From Wohlfahrtiimonas larvae (lineage in GTDB: Bacteria > Pseudomonadota > Gammaproteobacteria > Cardiobacteriales > Wohlfahrtiimonadaceae), in contig NZ_BAABKE010000002.1 in the NCBI RefSeq assembly GCF_039543665.1, positions 62,001 to 126,000 on the forward strand: DNA of 64,000 bases. Direction: 5' to 3'. The notes under the pieces were generated by a model. The model saw only the letters and a list, made by a program, of their open reading frames with translations, made no database searches and was not told the DNA's origin. A program made the translations under genes and the position numbers. This document shows, in pieces, positions 44,344 through 53,013 of this stretch (position 1 is its first letter; each line of letters starts with the position of its first letter).

Positions 44344-45096
44344 ATGATAACTGTTATGAACAATCGACTTTTAAAAAAAACTGCTATTGTGAATGCGATC
44401 TTGATTGCCTGTGTTGGGGCATTTCATACAGCAGCTGTTGCTGCAATGATCTATCAATCACCTGCAAAAAAATCTGAGCCAATTGCCAATGCAATGAGTT
44501 TTGATGTGATGGAAATGGAGTTTTTTGGTGCAAGTAGTGAAAGTGTCGAAGAAGCAAGAGTTGAGGAGGTAGAGCCTGAAGTTTTTGATCATCCGGCCGT
44601 TGAAGAATTAATTGAAAAAGAAATTGTCGCGGTTAAATCAGTGGATCAAGCAGATATTGTGATTCCAGAGAAGAAAGAAGAAGTTAAGGAAATTAAAAAA
44701 GTAGAAAAGGTTGAACCTATAAAGCAGAAAGTTGTACAAAAGCCTGTTGTTAAACCTCAGCCAAAAGTACAAACACAGAATATTGCAAAAAATTCAGCCA
44801 AGCAACAAATGAAAGGTGGCAAACCATTAGTGTCATCTTCAAGTATTAAGTTCATTAAAAATCCTGCACCTAAACGACCTCGCATCGCGCATAGAAATAA
44901 GTGGACGGGCAATAGTGTTGTTATGGTGGAGATTGATCAACGAGGAATCCCGGTTAAAGTTGTATTAGAGCGCTCTTCAGGTCATGATGTGTTGGATAAA
45001 GCTGCACTTGAAGCTGCTCGTGGTGTTAAAATTCATCCATATATAGAAAATGGTCAGAGCATTGCTATCAGACATCGAATGGATTACGCATTCTAA
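44344..45096 (+). CDS. tonB: Energy transducer TonB
   Basis: Periplasm-spanning protein (250 aa) that couples proton-motive force to outer-membrane receptors. It has one N-terminal transmembrane helix (VNAILIACVGAFHTAAVAAMI), an extended Glu/Lys/Pro-rich spacer and a C-terminal TonB domain (VMVEIDQRGIPVKVVLERSSGHDVLDKAALEAA in pieces). The N-terminus may start at 44344 or the ATG at 44356. exbB and exbD follow, confirming the role. Confidence 0.93.
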   Translation: MITVMNNRLLKKTAIVNAILIACVGAFHTAAVAAMIYQSPAKKSEPIANAMSFDVMEMEFFGASSESVEEARVEEVEPEVFDHPAVEELIEKEIVAVKSVDQADIVIPEKKEEVKEIKKVEKVEPIKQKVVQKPVVKPQPKVQTQNIAKNSAKQQMKGGKPLVSSSSIKFIKNPAPKRPRIAHRNKWTGNSVVMVEIDQRGIPVKVVLERSSGHDVLDKAALEAARGVKIHPYIENGQSIAIRHRMDYAF

Positions 45097-45122
45097 TACA
45101 ATTGTAATTTTAGGGGAAAATT

Positions 45123-45803
45123 GTGGACGCAGAGAATATTGGTTTTGTACATTTTATTGCACAGTCTGATTTATTGAGTAAATCACTTTTGGCAATATTA
45201 ATACTTATGTCATTAGTATCTTGGAGTATCATCGTCATCAAATTTTTTGAGGGTATGATGAGACGACAAAAAGTTGCGCGTTTTTTTAAAGCATTTAGAC
45301 AAGCAAAAACGGTACAAGAAGTTTCTGCTGTAGCTGATCAAGTCAGTGGCGTAGATTATTCAGTACTCACAAGAAAAGGTGTAGATGCGATTCATTTTTA
45401 TAAAGAAAGTAGTGATACACCATTATTGCAATCGACATCATTTACAGATTTTTTGACTGTAACGTTAAGAACAGCGCTCGATGAAATACAGATGACCAAA
45501 GAAAATGGTTTATCGGTATTAGCAACGATCGCAGCAACAGCACCATTTGTTGGGCTGTTTGGTACAGTTTGGGGTATTTATCATGCGCTCATTACCATCA
45601 GTGTAACAGGTGCAGGTACGATTGATAAAGTTGCAGGCCCTGTGGGTGAAGCATTAATTATGACTGGGATTGGTTTAGCGGTAGCGATTCCTGCCGTAAT
45701 GGCTTACAACTGGTTAACACGCCGTAATAGAGTTGCACTCGGTCGTTTAGATACATTCGCATTTGAGCTGATTACTGTGCTTGGTGGCACACAAAAGCGA
45801 TAG
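45123..45803 (+). CDS. exbB: MotA/TolQ/ExbB proton channel protein
   Basis: Inner-membrane proton-channel subunit (226 aa) of the TonB complex, with three hydrophobic helices: residues about 18-38, 135-160 and 175-200. The ATIAATAPFVGLFGTVWGI stretch is the family signature. The start is a GTG at 45123, preceded by AGGGGA. It lies between tonB and exbD. Confidence 0.93.
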   Translation: MDAENIGFVHFIAQSDLLSKSLLAILILMSLVSWSIIVIKFFEGMMRRQKVARFFKAFRQAKTVQEVSAVADQVSGVDYSVLTRKGVDAIHFYKESSDTPLLQSTSFTDFLTVTLRTALDEIQMTKENGLSVLATIAATAPFVGLFGTVWGIYHALITISVTGAGTIDKVAGPVGEALIMTGIGLAVAIPAVMAYNWLTRRNRVALGRLDTFAFELITVLGGTQKR

Positions 45804-45812
45804 GAGGTTTAC

Positions 45813-46238
45813 ATGGCATTAGGAAGAATTAGAGAAGGTGTGCATACTGAGAATGCTGAAATCAATATGGTGCCTTTAATTGATGTCATGTTGGTGCTAC
45901 TGGTGATTTTTATTATTACAGCGCCGATGGTTACACAATCTGTTAATTTGTCTTTGCCAAAAACATCGGATATTGCAGTGCCTGTAGAACAGAAACAAAA
46001 GCCACAAGTTATTGAGATCACCAAAGATGGTGAGATTTTATTGAACAAAACAGCTGTCGCGATGGAAACTTTGCATGCAGAATTGAATACCATTAAGAGT
46101 AATTCGGTAGAGCAAGAACCGATCATTCAATTAAATATTGATGAGAGTGTTCCATATGATACAGTTGCCAAAACATTGATTGAAATTAAAAGAGTAGGTC
46201 TCTCCAAGATTGGCTTTACAACAACGCTTCAAGAGTAG
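45813..46238 (+). CDS. exbD: Biopolymer transport protein ExbD
   Basis: A 141-aa protein with one N-terminal helix containing the conserved proton-carrying aspartate (NMVPLIDVMLVLLVIFI) and a periplasmic domain. Partner of ExbB. AGGAGG lies upstream of the ATG. Third gene of the tonB operon. Confidence 0.94.
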   Translation: MALGRIREGVHTENAEINMVPLIDVMLVLLVIFIITAPMVTQSVNLSLPKTSDIAVPVEQKQKPQVIEITKDGEILLNKTAVAMETLHAELNTIKSNSVEQEPIIQLNIDESVPYDTVAKTLIEIKRVGLSKIGFTTTLQE

Positions 46239-46280
46239 CCACACTCAAATAATTTCAATTTATACAGCTCCCTGCACTTT

Positions 46281-46308
46281 GAAGATTCTTCGGAATCTTC
46301 TTTTTTTT
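46281..46308 (+). terminator. Terminator after exbD
   Basis: Perfect 8-bp stem GAAGATTC/GAATCTTC with a stable TTCG tetraloop, followed by eight T. Confidence 0.95.
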
Positions 46309-46406
46309 ATTTATTTTTTGTATATCAGAATAAATCTGATATTGTTTTAAGATTAGCAGATTTAGGTTGTTAGGTTCAATATATTTTTATAGGAAAAGAG
46401 GAAATC

Positions 46407-47255
46407 ATGAATGCATATCGTTTAACAATGTCATGTCCAGATGGTGTCGGAATCGTTGCGGGAATCAGTGGTTTTATTGCTGAACACGGCGGTTGGATCA
46501 CAGAAGCAAATCATCATTCGGATTTTGGCAGCGGCTATTTCTTTATGCGTCATGAAATTCAGGCTCAATCTTTACCATTTGGCTTAGAAGAGTTTAAAGA
46601 GCGCTTTGCACCGATTGCAGAAAAATTCAATATGAAGTGGAAAATCTCTGATACATCAGTTAAAAAGCGTGTTGTATTGATGGCGAGTAAAGATTCTCAC
46701 TGTTTAGTGGATTTATTATCGCGTTGGCATACGAATGAATTGGATTGTGATATTGTTGGAGTCATTTCTAATCATGATGATTTAAGAAGCTTGGTTGAAT
46801 GGTATAAAGTGCCATATTTTCATGTGCCTGTGAATCCTTTGAATAAAACAGAAAGCTTTGCTCAAGTGAATGATTTAATTGAAGAGTTAAAAGCAGATAC
46901 CATCGTATTGGCACGCTATATGCAGATTATTCCACCAGATTTATGTGAGCGTTATAAGCACCAAATCATCAATATTCATCATAGTTTTTTGCCATCGTTT
47001 GTGGGGGCTCGCCCTTATCATCAAGCAGCGCAACGTGGTGTTAAATTAATTGGCGCAACATGCCATTATGTGACGCAAGATTTAGATGCTGGCCCAATCA
47101 TCGAGCAAGATGTGACAAGAATTACTCACGCTGATAATGTACAAGATATGATCCGCTTAGGCCGTGATATTGAGCGTGTTGTATTGGCTCGCGGTTTACG
47201 TCATCATATTGAAGATCGTGTATTAGTACATGGCAATCATACAGTTGTATTTTAA
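46407..47255 (+). CDS. purU: Formyltetrahydrofolate deformylase
   Basis: Hydrolyses 10-formyl-THF to THF and formate. An N-terminal ACT domain (LTMSCPDGVGIVAGISGFI) precedes a formyltransferase-like domain with the NIHHSFLPSFVGARPYHQA active-site segment. Length 282 aa is normal. AGAGGA lies upstream of the ATG. Together with fhs it balances one-carbon units. Confidence 0.95.
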   Translation: MNAYRLTMSCPDGVGIVAGISGFIAEHGGWITEANHHSDFGSGYFFMRHEIQAQSLPFGLEEFKERFAPIAEKFNMKWKISDTSVKKRVVLMASKDSHCLVDLLSRWHTNELDCDIVGVISNHDDLRSLVEWYKVPYFHVPVNPLNKTESFAQVNDLIEELKADTIVLARYMQIIPPDLCERYKHQIINIHHSFLPSFVGARPYHQAAQRGVKLIGATCHYVTQDLDAGPIIEQDVTRITHADNVQDMIRLGRDIERVVLARGLRHHIEDRVLVHGNHTVVF

Positions 47256-47280
47256 GTTCATCTGATTTTTATTATTCAAA

Positions 47281-47307
47281 TTGGATTTGTTGGATTTGTT
47301 GGATTTG
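47281..47307 (+). repeat. Three tandem copies of a 9-bp repeat
   Basis: TTGGATTTG occurs three times head to tail without a mismatch, just after purU and before the shared terminator. No coding role is seen; copy number could vary by slippage. Confidence 0.9.
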
Positions 47308-47312
47308 AGATA

Positions 47313-47342
47313 AAAATTCCCTGCAGAAGCAGGGAATTTTTT
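47313..47342. terminator. Bidirectional terminator between purU and cioB
   Basis: A 12-bp perfect stem AAAATTCCCTGC/GCAGGGAATTTT with loop AGAA has A- and T-tracts on its two sides, serving both convergent transcripts. Confidence 0.93.
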
Positions 47343-47361
47343 ATGGGCGATGGATCAGTAA

Positions 47362-48372
47362 TTAATAACCTTCGTGATCATGATGCTCAAGTTTGCCACT
47401 GAAAATGCGGTGCACATAAAATGTATAAATAAGGATTAAAGGTAAAACTAAACTCACACCCCATAATGTAAATTCTAGAGATTTTGGTGCGCTACTTGCT
47501 TCCCAGATTGTTAGTTTACCTAAGATAATGTCAGGATAAGTGCTGTAACCAAAGCCAATGAATGAACACAATACAATCAATACAGCGCATAAATATGGAA
47601 CCCAGTCATATCGATAGGTATTATCCTTAGCAATTTTTGGCAGCATTGTAAAAATAATGATTGCCAATGCAACGCAAGCTAATGGTACAGGAGCAAGGTA
47701 TAAAATATTGGGCATGCTGAACCATTTATTATAAACCGCGGCATTTGTAAAAGGTGTTGCAATTGAAATTAAAATAATTGCTAGGAAAGCTAAGAAAATA
47801 CTATGGCGAATTGTGCGAATAGCCATTTGACGGATATGGTCTTTGGCTTTAAAGATCAGCCAAGCTGATCCTAAGAGAGCATAACCAAAGCAAACAGCGA
47901 TACCTGTTAGAATAGCAAAGCTCCAAGTGATCCAATTTTGTTCTAGGCCCATAACATATAATCCGATCATCACACCTTGTGACATTGTCGCAATATAAGA
48001 ACCGACGCAAAATAGTTTATCCCATAAGCCTTGGTGCTCTAATTTTGCTGTATTGCGAAAATCGAATGCACAACCGCGTAAGATTAATCCGCCAAGCATT
48101 GTGGCAGTTGGGATATATAATGTGACTAATATATCACCATAAGCTTGTGGAAAGGCAATGAAAAGAATACCAACGCCTAAAACAATCCAAGTTTCATTGG
48201 CATCCCAAAAAGGGTCAATGGTTGCAACCATTGCATCACGATCTGCTCGCTCTTTAACAAAAGGGAATAATAAGCCAACGCCGAGGTCATAACCATCAAA
48301 TATGATATAGAAGAAAACGGCAACCGCCATTAAAACAGCGAATATTATAGGTAAGAGAGTCACTGCATCCAT
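47362..48372 (-). CDS. cioB: Cytochrome bd-type oxidase subunit II (CioB/CydB)
   Basis: Second membrane subunit (336 aa) of a bd-type quinol oxidase, with about eight helices. The N-terminus FYIIFDGYDLGVGLLFPFV and DANETWIVLGVGILF are family hallmarks. It starts two bases after the subunit I stop. Assignment to the cyanide-insensitive branch rests on subunit I. Confidence 0.92.
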   Translation of the reverse strand: MDAVTLLPIIFAVLMAVAVFFYIIFDGYDLGVGLLFPFVKERADRDAMVATIDPFWDANETWIVLGVGILFIAFPQAYGDILVTLYIPTATMLGGLILRGCAFDFRNTAKLEHQGLWDKLFCVGSYIATMSQGVMIGLYVMGLEQNWITWSFAILTGIAVCFGYALLGSAWLIFKAKDHIRQMAIRTIRHSIFLAFLAIILISIATPFTNAAVYNKWFSMPNILYLAPVPLACVALAIIIFTMLPKIAKDNTYRYDWVPYLCAVLIVLCSFIGFGYSTYPDIILGKLTIWEASSAPKSLEFTLWGVSLVLPLILIYTFYVHRIFSGKLEHHDHEGY

Positions 48373-48374
48373 GA

Positions 48375-49703
48375 TTATGCTCCTTGTTTAGCTGCTTCAA
48401 TATTATTTTTAATATCTTTATTGGTCATATAAAACATTACAGATAGGTAGCTGATCAATAAAAATGCGTACAATACGATATACATTGTCAATGATGTGAT
48501 CATCACTGTAGGGCCATGCGGTGCAACTGCATCGGATGTTTTTAATAATCCATAAACAATCCACGGTTGTCGGCCAATTTCAGTCACATACCAACCCGCG
48601 ATGACTGCAATCCAACCTGAAAATGTCATACCGAATAGAACCTTATGCATCCAACTTGAAATTTCTTTTTTGCGCCATAGCTGATAAACAGCTACCCATG
48701 ATACAAGTAACATCAAAAAGCCAATACCAGCCATGATTCGGAAGCTAAAGAAGACGGGTGCCACTGGCGGATGAACTTCAAATTCATTCAATCCTTTGAT
48801 TGCACCATCCCAACTATGCGTTAAGATTAGGCTACCTAAATTAGGTACAGCAATTGAAAAATCATTGGTGCGTGTTTCGGCATTAGGGATTGCAAATAAT
48901 GTTAAAGCTGCGGGTTGTTCAGTTTCCCAGATCGCTTCAATAGCAGCTAATTTATCAGGCTGATGTTTGAAGACTAATAAACCAGAAGCATCCCCCACAA
49001 ATATCTGTAGAGGGATTAAAAATGCAGCAACAATAACGCCTACATGCATGGCCTTTTTAGTGGCTTGAGATTTATCGCCTTTCATCATTTTGTATGCAGA
49101 AATACCGGCAACAATAAAGGTTGCTGTTAAGCCGGAGGCCAATAGCATATGTGCTAAGCGAACAATAAAACTTGGGTTAAAAATAACTTCCATCCAACTA
49201 GTGACATGAGCCTTGCCATCTATCATTTCAAAGCCAGCCGGTGTTTGCATCCATGAATTTAATGCAATAATCCAAAAGGCAGAGAAGGTTGTGCCGATGG
49301 CGACCAAGGCTGTTGAAATATTATGCACACGTTGTGACACACGTTTTTGACCAAATAGCATAACACCTAAGAATGTCGCCTCTAGGAAAAAGGCTGTTAA
49401 TACTTCATACCCTAATAATGGTCCTGCAATGTTGCCAACAGTTTCCATAAAGCCGGGCCAATTTGTGCCAAATTGGAAACTCATTGTGACACCTGTTACA
49501 ACACCGATTGCAAAGCTTAGTGCGAAAATCTTCACCCAAAAATTATAAGCACTGAGCCAAGATGGGTCTTGTGTTTTTTGATAGCGGAGTTTGAAGAATA
49601 GGAGAATCCAAGCAAGTGCGATATTGATACTTGGGAAGATTATATGGAATGTGATGTTGATGGCGAACTGTATTCTGGCCATAATTATTGGATCGAGTTC
49701 CAT
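48375..49703 (-). CDS. cioA: Cytochrome bd-type oxidase subunit I, short Q-loop (CioA type)
   Basis: Heme-binding subunit, 442 aa, about 80 residues shorter than E. coli CydA because the quinol-binding loop is short. ARIQFAINITFHIIFPSINIALAW, the FGTNWPGF segment, the HQPDKLAAIEAIWET stretch and GRQPWIVYG are landmarks. The short Q-loop marks the CIO branch, which normally lacks CydX, and I see no cydX-like ORF here. No separate regulator site was recognised upstream. Confidence 0.92.
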   Translation of the reverse strand: MELDPIIMARIQFAINITFHIIFPSINIALAWILLFFKLRYQKTQDPSWLSAYNFWVKIFALSFAIGVVTGVTMSFQFGTNWPGFMETVGNIAGPLLGYEVLTAFFLEATFLGVMLFGQKRVSQRVHNISTALVAIGTTFSAFWIIALNSWMQTPAGFEMIDGKAHVTSWMEVIFNPSFIVRLAHMLLASGLTATFIVAGISAYKMMKGDKSQATKKAMHVGVIVAAFLIPLQIFVGDASGLLVFKHQPDKLAAIEAIWETEQPAALTLFAIPNAETRTNDFSIAVPNLGSLILTHSWDGAIKGLNEFEVHPPVAPVFFSFRIMAGIGFLMLLVSWVAVYQLWRKKEISSWMHKVLFGMTFSGWIAVIAGWYVTEIGRQPWIVYGLLKTSDAVAPHGPTVMITSLTMYIVLYAFLLISYLSVMFYMTNKDIKNNIEAAKQGA

Positions 49704-50070
49704 GATTGACCTGCCTTTTGATTAGGAAGTGAGAATGGAAAATATTATAAAAGATTTTTTACAAATATTAAGTTTAGAAAAAGCGCTTTTATTGTAACTA
49801 TATGATTTTTTAGTTATTTAATATTTTTATATGAGCAATATTTATCTAATTTATGTTTAAATTTGGCTTAAAAACTTAAATAAAAATGACTTTTTAGATT
49901 TTTATCATACAAAGTCAAAATTAATAAATATGTTTTATGACTCAAATCATTTTTAAATTTTGTCGTTCTAAATTTGATAATCAGACGTTGATTAGGTTTA
50001 TTAAACTTTATTTTTATTAAGATATTGTTATAGTAACAGCGCATTTTTCCATTATCCCAGAGGGCAACGA
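49704..50070. other. 367-bp AT-rich divergent promoter region
   Basis: Region between divergent cioA and fhs. It is extremely AT-rich with no open reading frame of note. I searched for an FNR-type TTGAT-N4-ATCAA site and did not find a good match. It presumably carries promoters for both flanking genes; I see nothing else that I can support. Confidence 0.45.
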
Positions 50071-51726
50071 ATGAAGTTACTGCCGATTGAAGAAATTGCT
50101 ACAAAAATTAATCTCTCTTCAGATTATTTAACATCTCATGGTAAATACGCCGCCAAAATTAACCTAAAAAGCATTGATCCTATAGCCAAACAAGGCAAAC
50201 TCATCCTAGTTACTAGCACAACACCAACACCACAAGGTGAAGGTAAAACTGTGACCACAATCGGCATCAGTGAAGCTTTGAATTACATTGGTGAAAAAGC
50301 AATCGCATGTATTCGTCAGCCAAGTTTAGGGCCTGTATTTGGTCAAAAAGGTGGGGCAGCTGGCGGTGGGCAAGCAGAAGTCGTGCCAATGGAACAATTG
50401 AATCTTCATTTAACAGGTGATATTCATGCATTAACTTCAGCGCATAATTTAGCATCGGCAGCTTTAGATGCGCGTCTATTTCACGAGAATCGTTTGCGTG
50501 ATCGCTTTACTGAAAAAAGTGGATTACCACGTTTAAATATTGATAAAAATGCCATCGTTTGGCCACGTGTTGTGGATCATAATGATCGTGCACTGCGTGA
50601 CATTTACGTGGGTAAAATGGCAGAGAACTTAGAAAATGTTCATCCAGCGGCATTTGATATCACAGCGGCTTCTGAATTGATGGCTATTTTGGCGCTCAGT
50701 AAAAATTTACAGGATTTAAGGCAACGCATCGGCAAAGTTGTCTTAGCTTATGATATGAATGGCAGGGAGATTACAGCAGAAGATTTAGAAGTTGCGGGTG
50801 CAATGACGGCGATTTTACAAAAAGCCATCGAACCAACTTTAATGCAAACAACGGAAAATACACCTGTTATTGTACATGCAGGCCCGTTTGCAAATATTGC
50901 GCACGGCAACTCTTCCATCATTGCTGATGATATTGCATTGTCATTAGCTGATTATGTGGTGACAGAAGCAGGTTTTGGCTCTGATATGGGTATGGAAAAA
51001 TTCTTTAATATTAAAGCACGTACAAGTGGTGTTTTTCCTTCTTGTATTGTGGTTGTAAGCACAGTAAAAAGCATCAAAGCAAATTGTGTCACAGACAATC
51101 CTACTGCAATCGAGATGTTAGAATGTGGTGCGCGTAACTTAGGCTGGCATATTCATAATGCGAAACGCTATGGTTTACCTGTGATCGTTGCGATCAATGC
51201 ATTTCCAAATGATACAGTGGAAGAACTGGCATTCATCAGATCTTTTGCGTTAGAAAATGGTGCGGTGGATTGTGAGATCAGTAATGCTTATGCAGAAGGT
51301 GGTAAAGGCGCAAGTATATTAGCAGAGAAGATTGTGAAAGCCTGTGAGAGCGATCAGAAAGCGCAATTATTATATGGTGATGACTTGAACCTGCAAGAGA
51401 AAATTTTCGCTGTGGCGAGCACTTATGGCGCAACTGAAGTGGACTATTCACCAGAAGCTATGGCAATTTTACAAAAATTAGAAGCAGAGGGTTATGGAAA
51501 TTTACCTGTTTGTATTGCTAAAACGCCAGCATCCATTAGTCATGATCCAAAAATTAAAAATGTACCTGCGCCATTTATTTTACCTGTAAAAACATTACAG
51601 TTGGCAAAAGGAGCAGGATTCATTAAAGTGTTATTAGGCGATGTGATGACGATGCCAGGATTGGGATTGAATCCTGCCTATCGTAACATCGATATCGATG
51701 AGGATGGCAATATTGTAGGGTTATAA
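50071..51726 (+). CDS. fhs: Formate-tetrahydrofolate ligase
   Basis: ATP-dependent synthesis of 10-formyl-THF from formate and THF. The P-loop-like TPTPQGEGKTVTTIG and SLGPVFGQKGGAAGGG segments are diagnostic, and the length (551 aa) matches the family. GAGGG is upstream of the ATG. Works opposite to PurU encoded nearby. Confidence 0.96.
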   Translation: MKLLPIEEIATKINLSSDYLTSHGKYAAKINLKSIDPIAKQGKLILVTSTTPTPQGEGKTVTTIGISEALNYIGEKAIACIRQPSLGPVFGQKGGAAGGGQAEVVPMEQLNLHLTGDIHALTSAHNLASAALDARLFHENRLRDRFTEKSGLPRLNIDKNAIVWPRVVDHNDRALRDIYVGKMAENLENVHPAAFDITAASELMAILALSKNLQDLRQRIGKVVLAYDMNGREITAEDLEVAGAMTAILQKAIEPTLMQTTENTPVIVHAGPFANIAHGNSSIIADDIALSLADYVVTEAGFGSDMGMEKFFNIKARTSGVFPSCIVVVSTVKSIKANCVTDNPTAIEMLECGARNLGWHIHNAKRYGLPVIVAINAFPNDTVEELAFIRSFALENGAVDCEISNAYAEGGKGASILAEKIVKACESDQKAQLLYGDDLNLQEKIFAVASTYGATEVDYSPEAMAILQKLEAEGYGNLPVCIAKTPASISHDPKIKNVPAPFILPVKTLQLAKGAGFIKVLLGDVMTMPGLGLNPAYRNIDIDEDGNIVGL

Positions 51727-51728
51727 TT

Positions 51729-52109
51729 ATGAAAAGAGATCCTAGGTTAATTGAGTTTTCAAGAGAGCACCATAGCGCTTTAAAGTTGGGTTTGTTGATT
51801 AAAAATAGTGATGATTTACCGCTATTAATTAAAGAGATCAAAAAAGCTAAAGGGATGTTATTGAATCATTTTGCTGAAGAAGAAACAGATTTATTGAGCA
51901 TTATGAATGAAATGAATAGCCCAAATTTGGTCGCTCAATTTGAGAGTGATCATAAACAATTAAGAGCTTATTTACATCAATCTGAGTTGGCTTTGGACGA
52001 TGTCAAAGCATTTGGTGCTTTGCTCACAAGCCATTCACGATTTGAAGAAAAAGAGCTCTTTCAGGCGATTCAAGCCTATTGGGCGGAAACGGAAACAGGC
52101 AATCAATAA
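51729..52109 (+). CDS. Hemerythrin-like HHE domain protein
   Basis: A 126-aa four-helix protein with metal-ligand-type segments REHHSAL, LNHFAEEE, ESDHKQLR and HSRFEEKELF, which resemble the His/Glu pattern of hemerythrin HHE domains. A diiron site for oxygen or iron handling is inferred. It begins two bases after fhs, so it is in the same transcript. Confidence 0.8.
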   Translation: MKRDPRLIEFSREHHSALKLGLLIKNSDDLPLLIKEIKKAKGMLLNHFAEEETDLLSIMNEMNSPNLVAQFESDHKQLRAYLHQSELALDDVKAFGALLTSHSRFEEKELFQAIQAYWAETETGNQ

Positions 52110-52112
52110 ATT

Positions 52113-52135
52113 AAAGCTCCTTCGGGAGCTTTTTT
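52113..52135 (+). terminator. Terminator after the hemerythrin-like gene
   Basis: The stem AAAGCTCC/GGAGCTTT with a TTCG tetraloop runs into a T-run. Confidence 0.93.
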
Positions 52136-52217
52136 AATCATCGCTACTTGAACCGCTATCACAAGAAGAATCATCCGAGCTTGATGAAGATGAGTCGTTA
52201 TCACTGTTCTGGTCAAG
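52134..52217 (-). pseudogene. C-terminal remnant of a Ser/Asp-rich protein
   Basis: On the reverse strand, 27 codons run to a TAA stop at 52134. They encode almost only serine and aspartate with one cysteine (SDNDSSSSSSDDSSCDSG, then SSSDD). Upstream an in-frame TAG at 52218-52220 interrupts the frame. Such tails end several bacterial membrane proteins, so this looks like a gene end left by a deletion or insertion. The parent gene is not recognised. Confidence 0.5.
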
Positions 52218-52236
52218 CTAAACAGGACACTTTTAT

Positions 52237-52824
52237 TTGAGACTTTTCAAATGTAAATGGACTCATTCCATTATTGAGATTACAGCTCAACGTCATCAGC
52301 GTATGAATGACATATTTCATGATCAAGATACATGTTTAGATATTTATGCGCCATTAGATGCGGATATTTCAGATGAATCACGGCCAACAGCTAAAACAGG
52401 TGTTGCATTGGGAATTTTAAATTTATGTTCTGGTTCAGGCATTAAAATTATAGATAAGCGCGAAGAAATGAGTAATAGCGATGTCCCATTCTTATATTAT
52501 GTAGGGAAAGCCCGTCGTAGGAAATTTCATGCAGGCATTCATCGTAATGCGGCATACAGTGATTGGAAAGAATTAGGTGTTGTGGCAGAGGATGGAATTT
52601 TTAATTTATTTTATACACAATCTGATCGTGCATATAGTGGTGAGATGATGGTAGGCGATTCAGCGTTATATAAGCTCAATTTAGAATTTTCTACTTTGTA
52701 CGCAGGGCATCGTATTAATGCTAAACCAGTTGCCCCTAATAAGATTGAAATGGTGATTGTAGAATCCAGTGATGATTTGCATAGTAATAATTTTAGTCAT
52801 GAACAGTTTATAATGTTTGATTAA
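52237..52824 (+). CDS. Unidentified protein, probably N-terminally truncated
   Basis: A 195-codon frame begins at a TTG (52237) with no ribosome-binding site, 16 bases after an in-frame stop, next to the debris at 52218. I do not recognise the protein with confidence. The segment ESRPTAKTGVALGILNL recalls the phosphate-2/adenosine region of Hsp70/actin-like ATPases, so it may be the C-terminal part of a DnaK-like protein that has lost its N-terminal ATPase core. It is probably non-functional or only partly functional. Confidence 0.45.
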   Translation: MRLFKCKWTHSIIEITAQRHQRMNDIFHDQDTCLDIYAPLDADISDESRPTAKTGVALGILNLCSGSGIKIIDKREEMSNSDVPFLYYVGKARRRKFHAGIHRNAAYSDWKELGVVAEDGIFNLFYTQSDRAYSGEMMVGDSALYKLNLEFSTLYAGHRINAKPVAPNKIEMVIVESSDDLHSNNFSHEQFIMFD

Positions 52825-52932
52825 TGGTAAGTAGATAGAATAGTTGGATTATTAATTATTGGTAATTTGGTTGGTAAATAAATTTTTAAATTAATTTAAT
52901 TATTATATATCAATATGATATTGGTTATTAGA

Positions 52933-52952
52933 GAATCCCGCTACCTCCGCCA
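52933..52952 (+). other. tRNA 3'-end fragment, probable attachment-site scar
   Basis: GAATCCCGCTACCTCCGCCA reads as the end of a tRNA: part of the T-loop (GAAT), the 3' T-stem strand CCCGC, acceptor strand TACCTCC, discriminator G and CCA. A G discriminator and implied GGAGGTA 5' strand fit tRNA-Ser. No tRNA body precedes it. tRNA 3' ends are common integrase target sites, so this is likely an attR/attL left by an integrated element. Confidence 0.55.
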
Positions 52953-52976
52953 AGTATATGATTAAGCCCTTATTTT

Positions 52977-53001
52977 TGAACTGCCCCTATAAACTTGGAC
53001 A
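52977..53001 (+). repeat. Left terminal inverted repeat of the IS3 element
   Basis: Starts TGAACTGCCCCT and ends ACTTGGACA. It lies downstream of orfB, so it is the transposase-distal end. Confidence 0.85.
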
Positions 53002-53013
53002 GTTTATAAATTA

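Noticed and set aside
52933..52952. Intact tRNA gene
   Set aside because: Only the last 20 bases resemble a tRNA; upstream sequence is AT-rich and offers no anticodon, D-arm or 5' acceptor strand.
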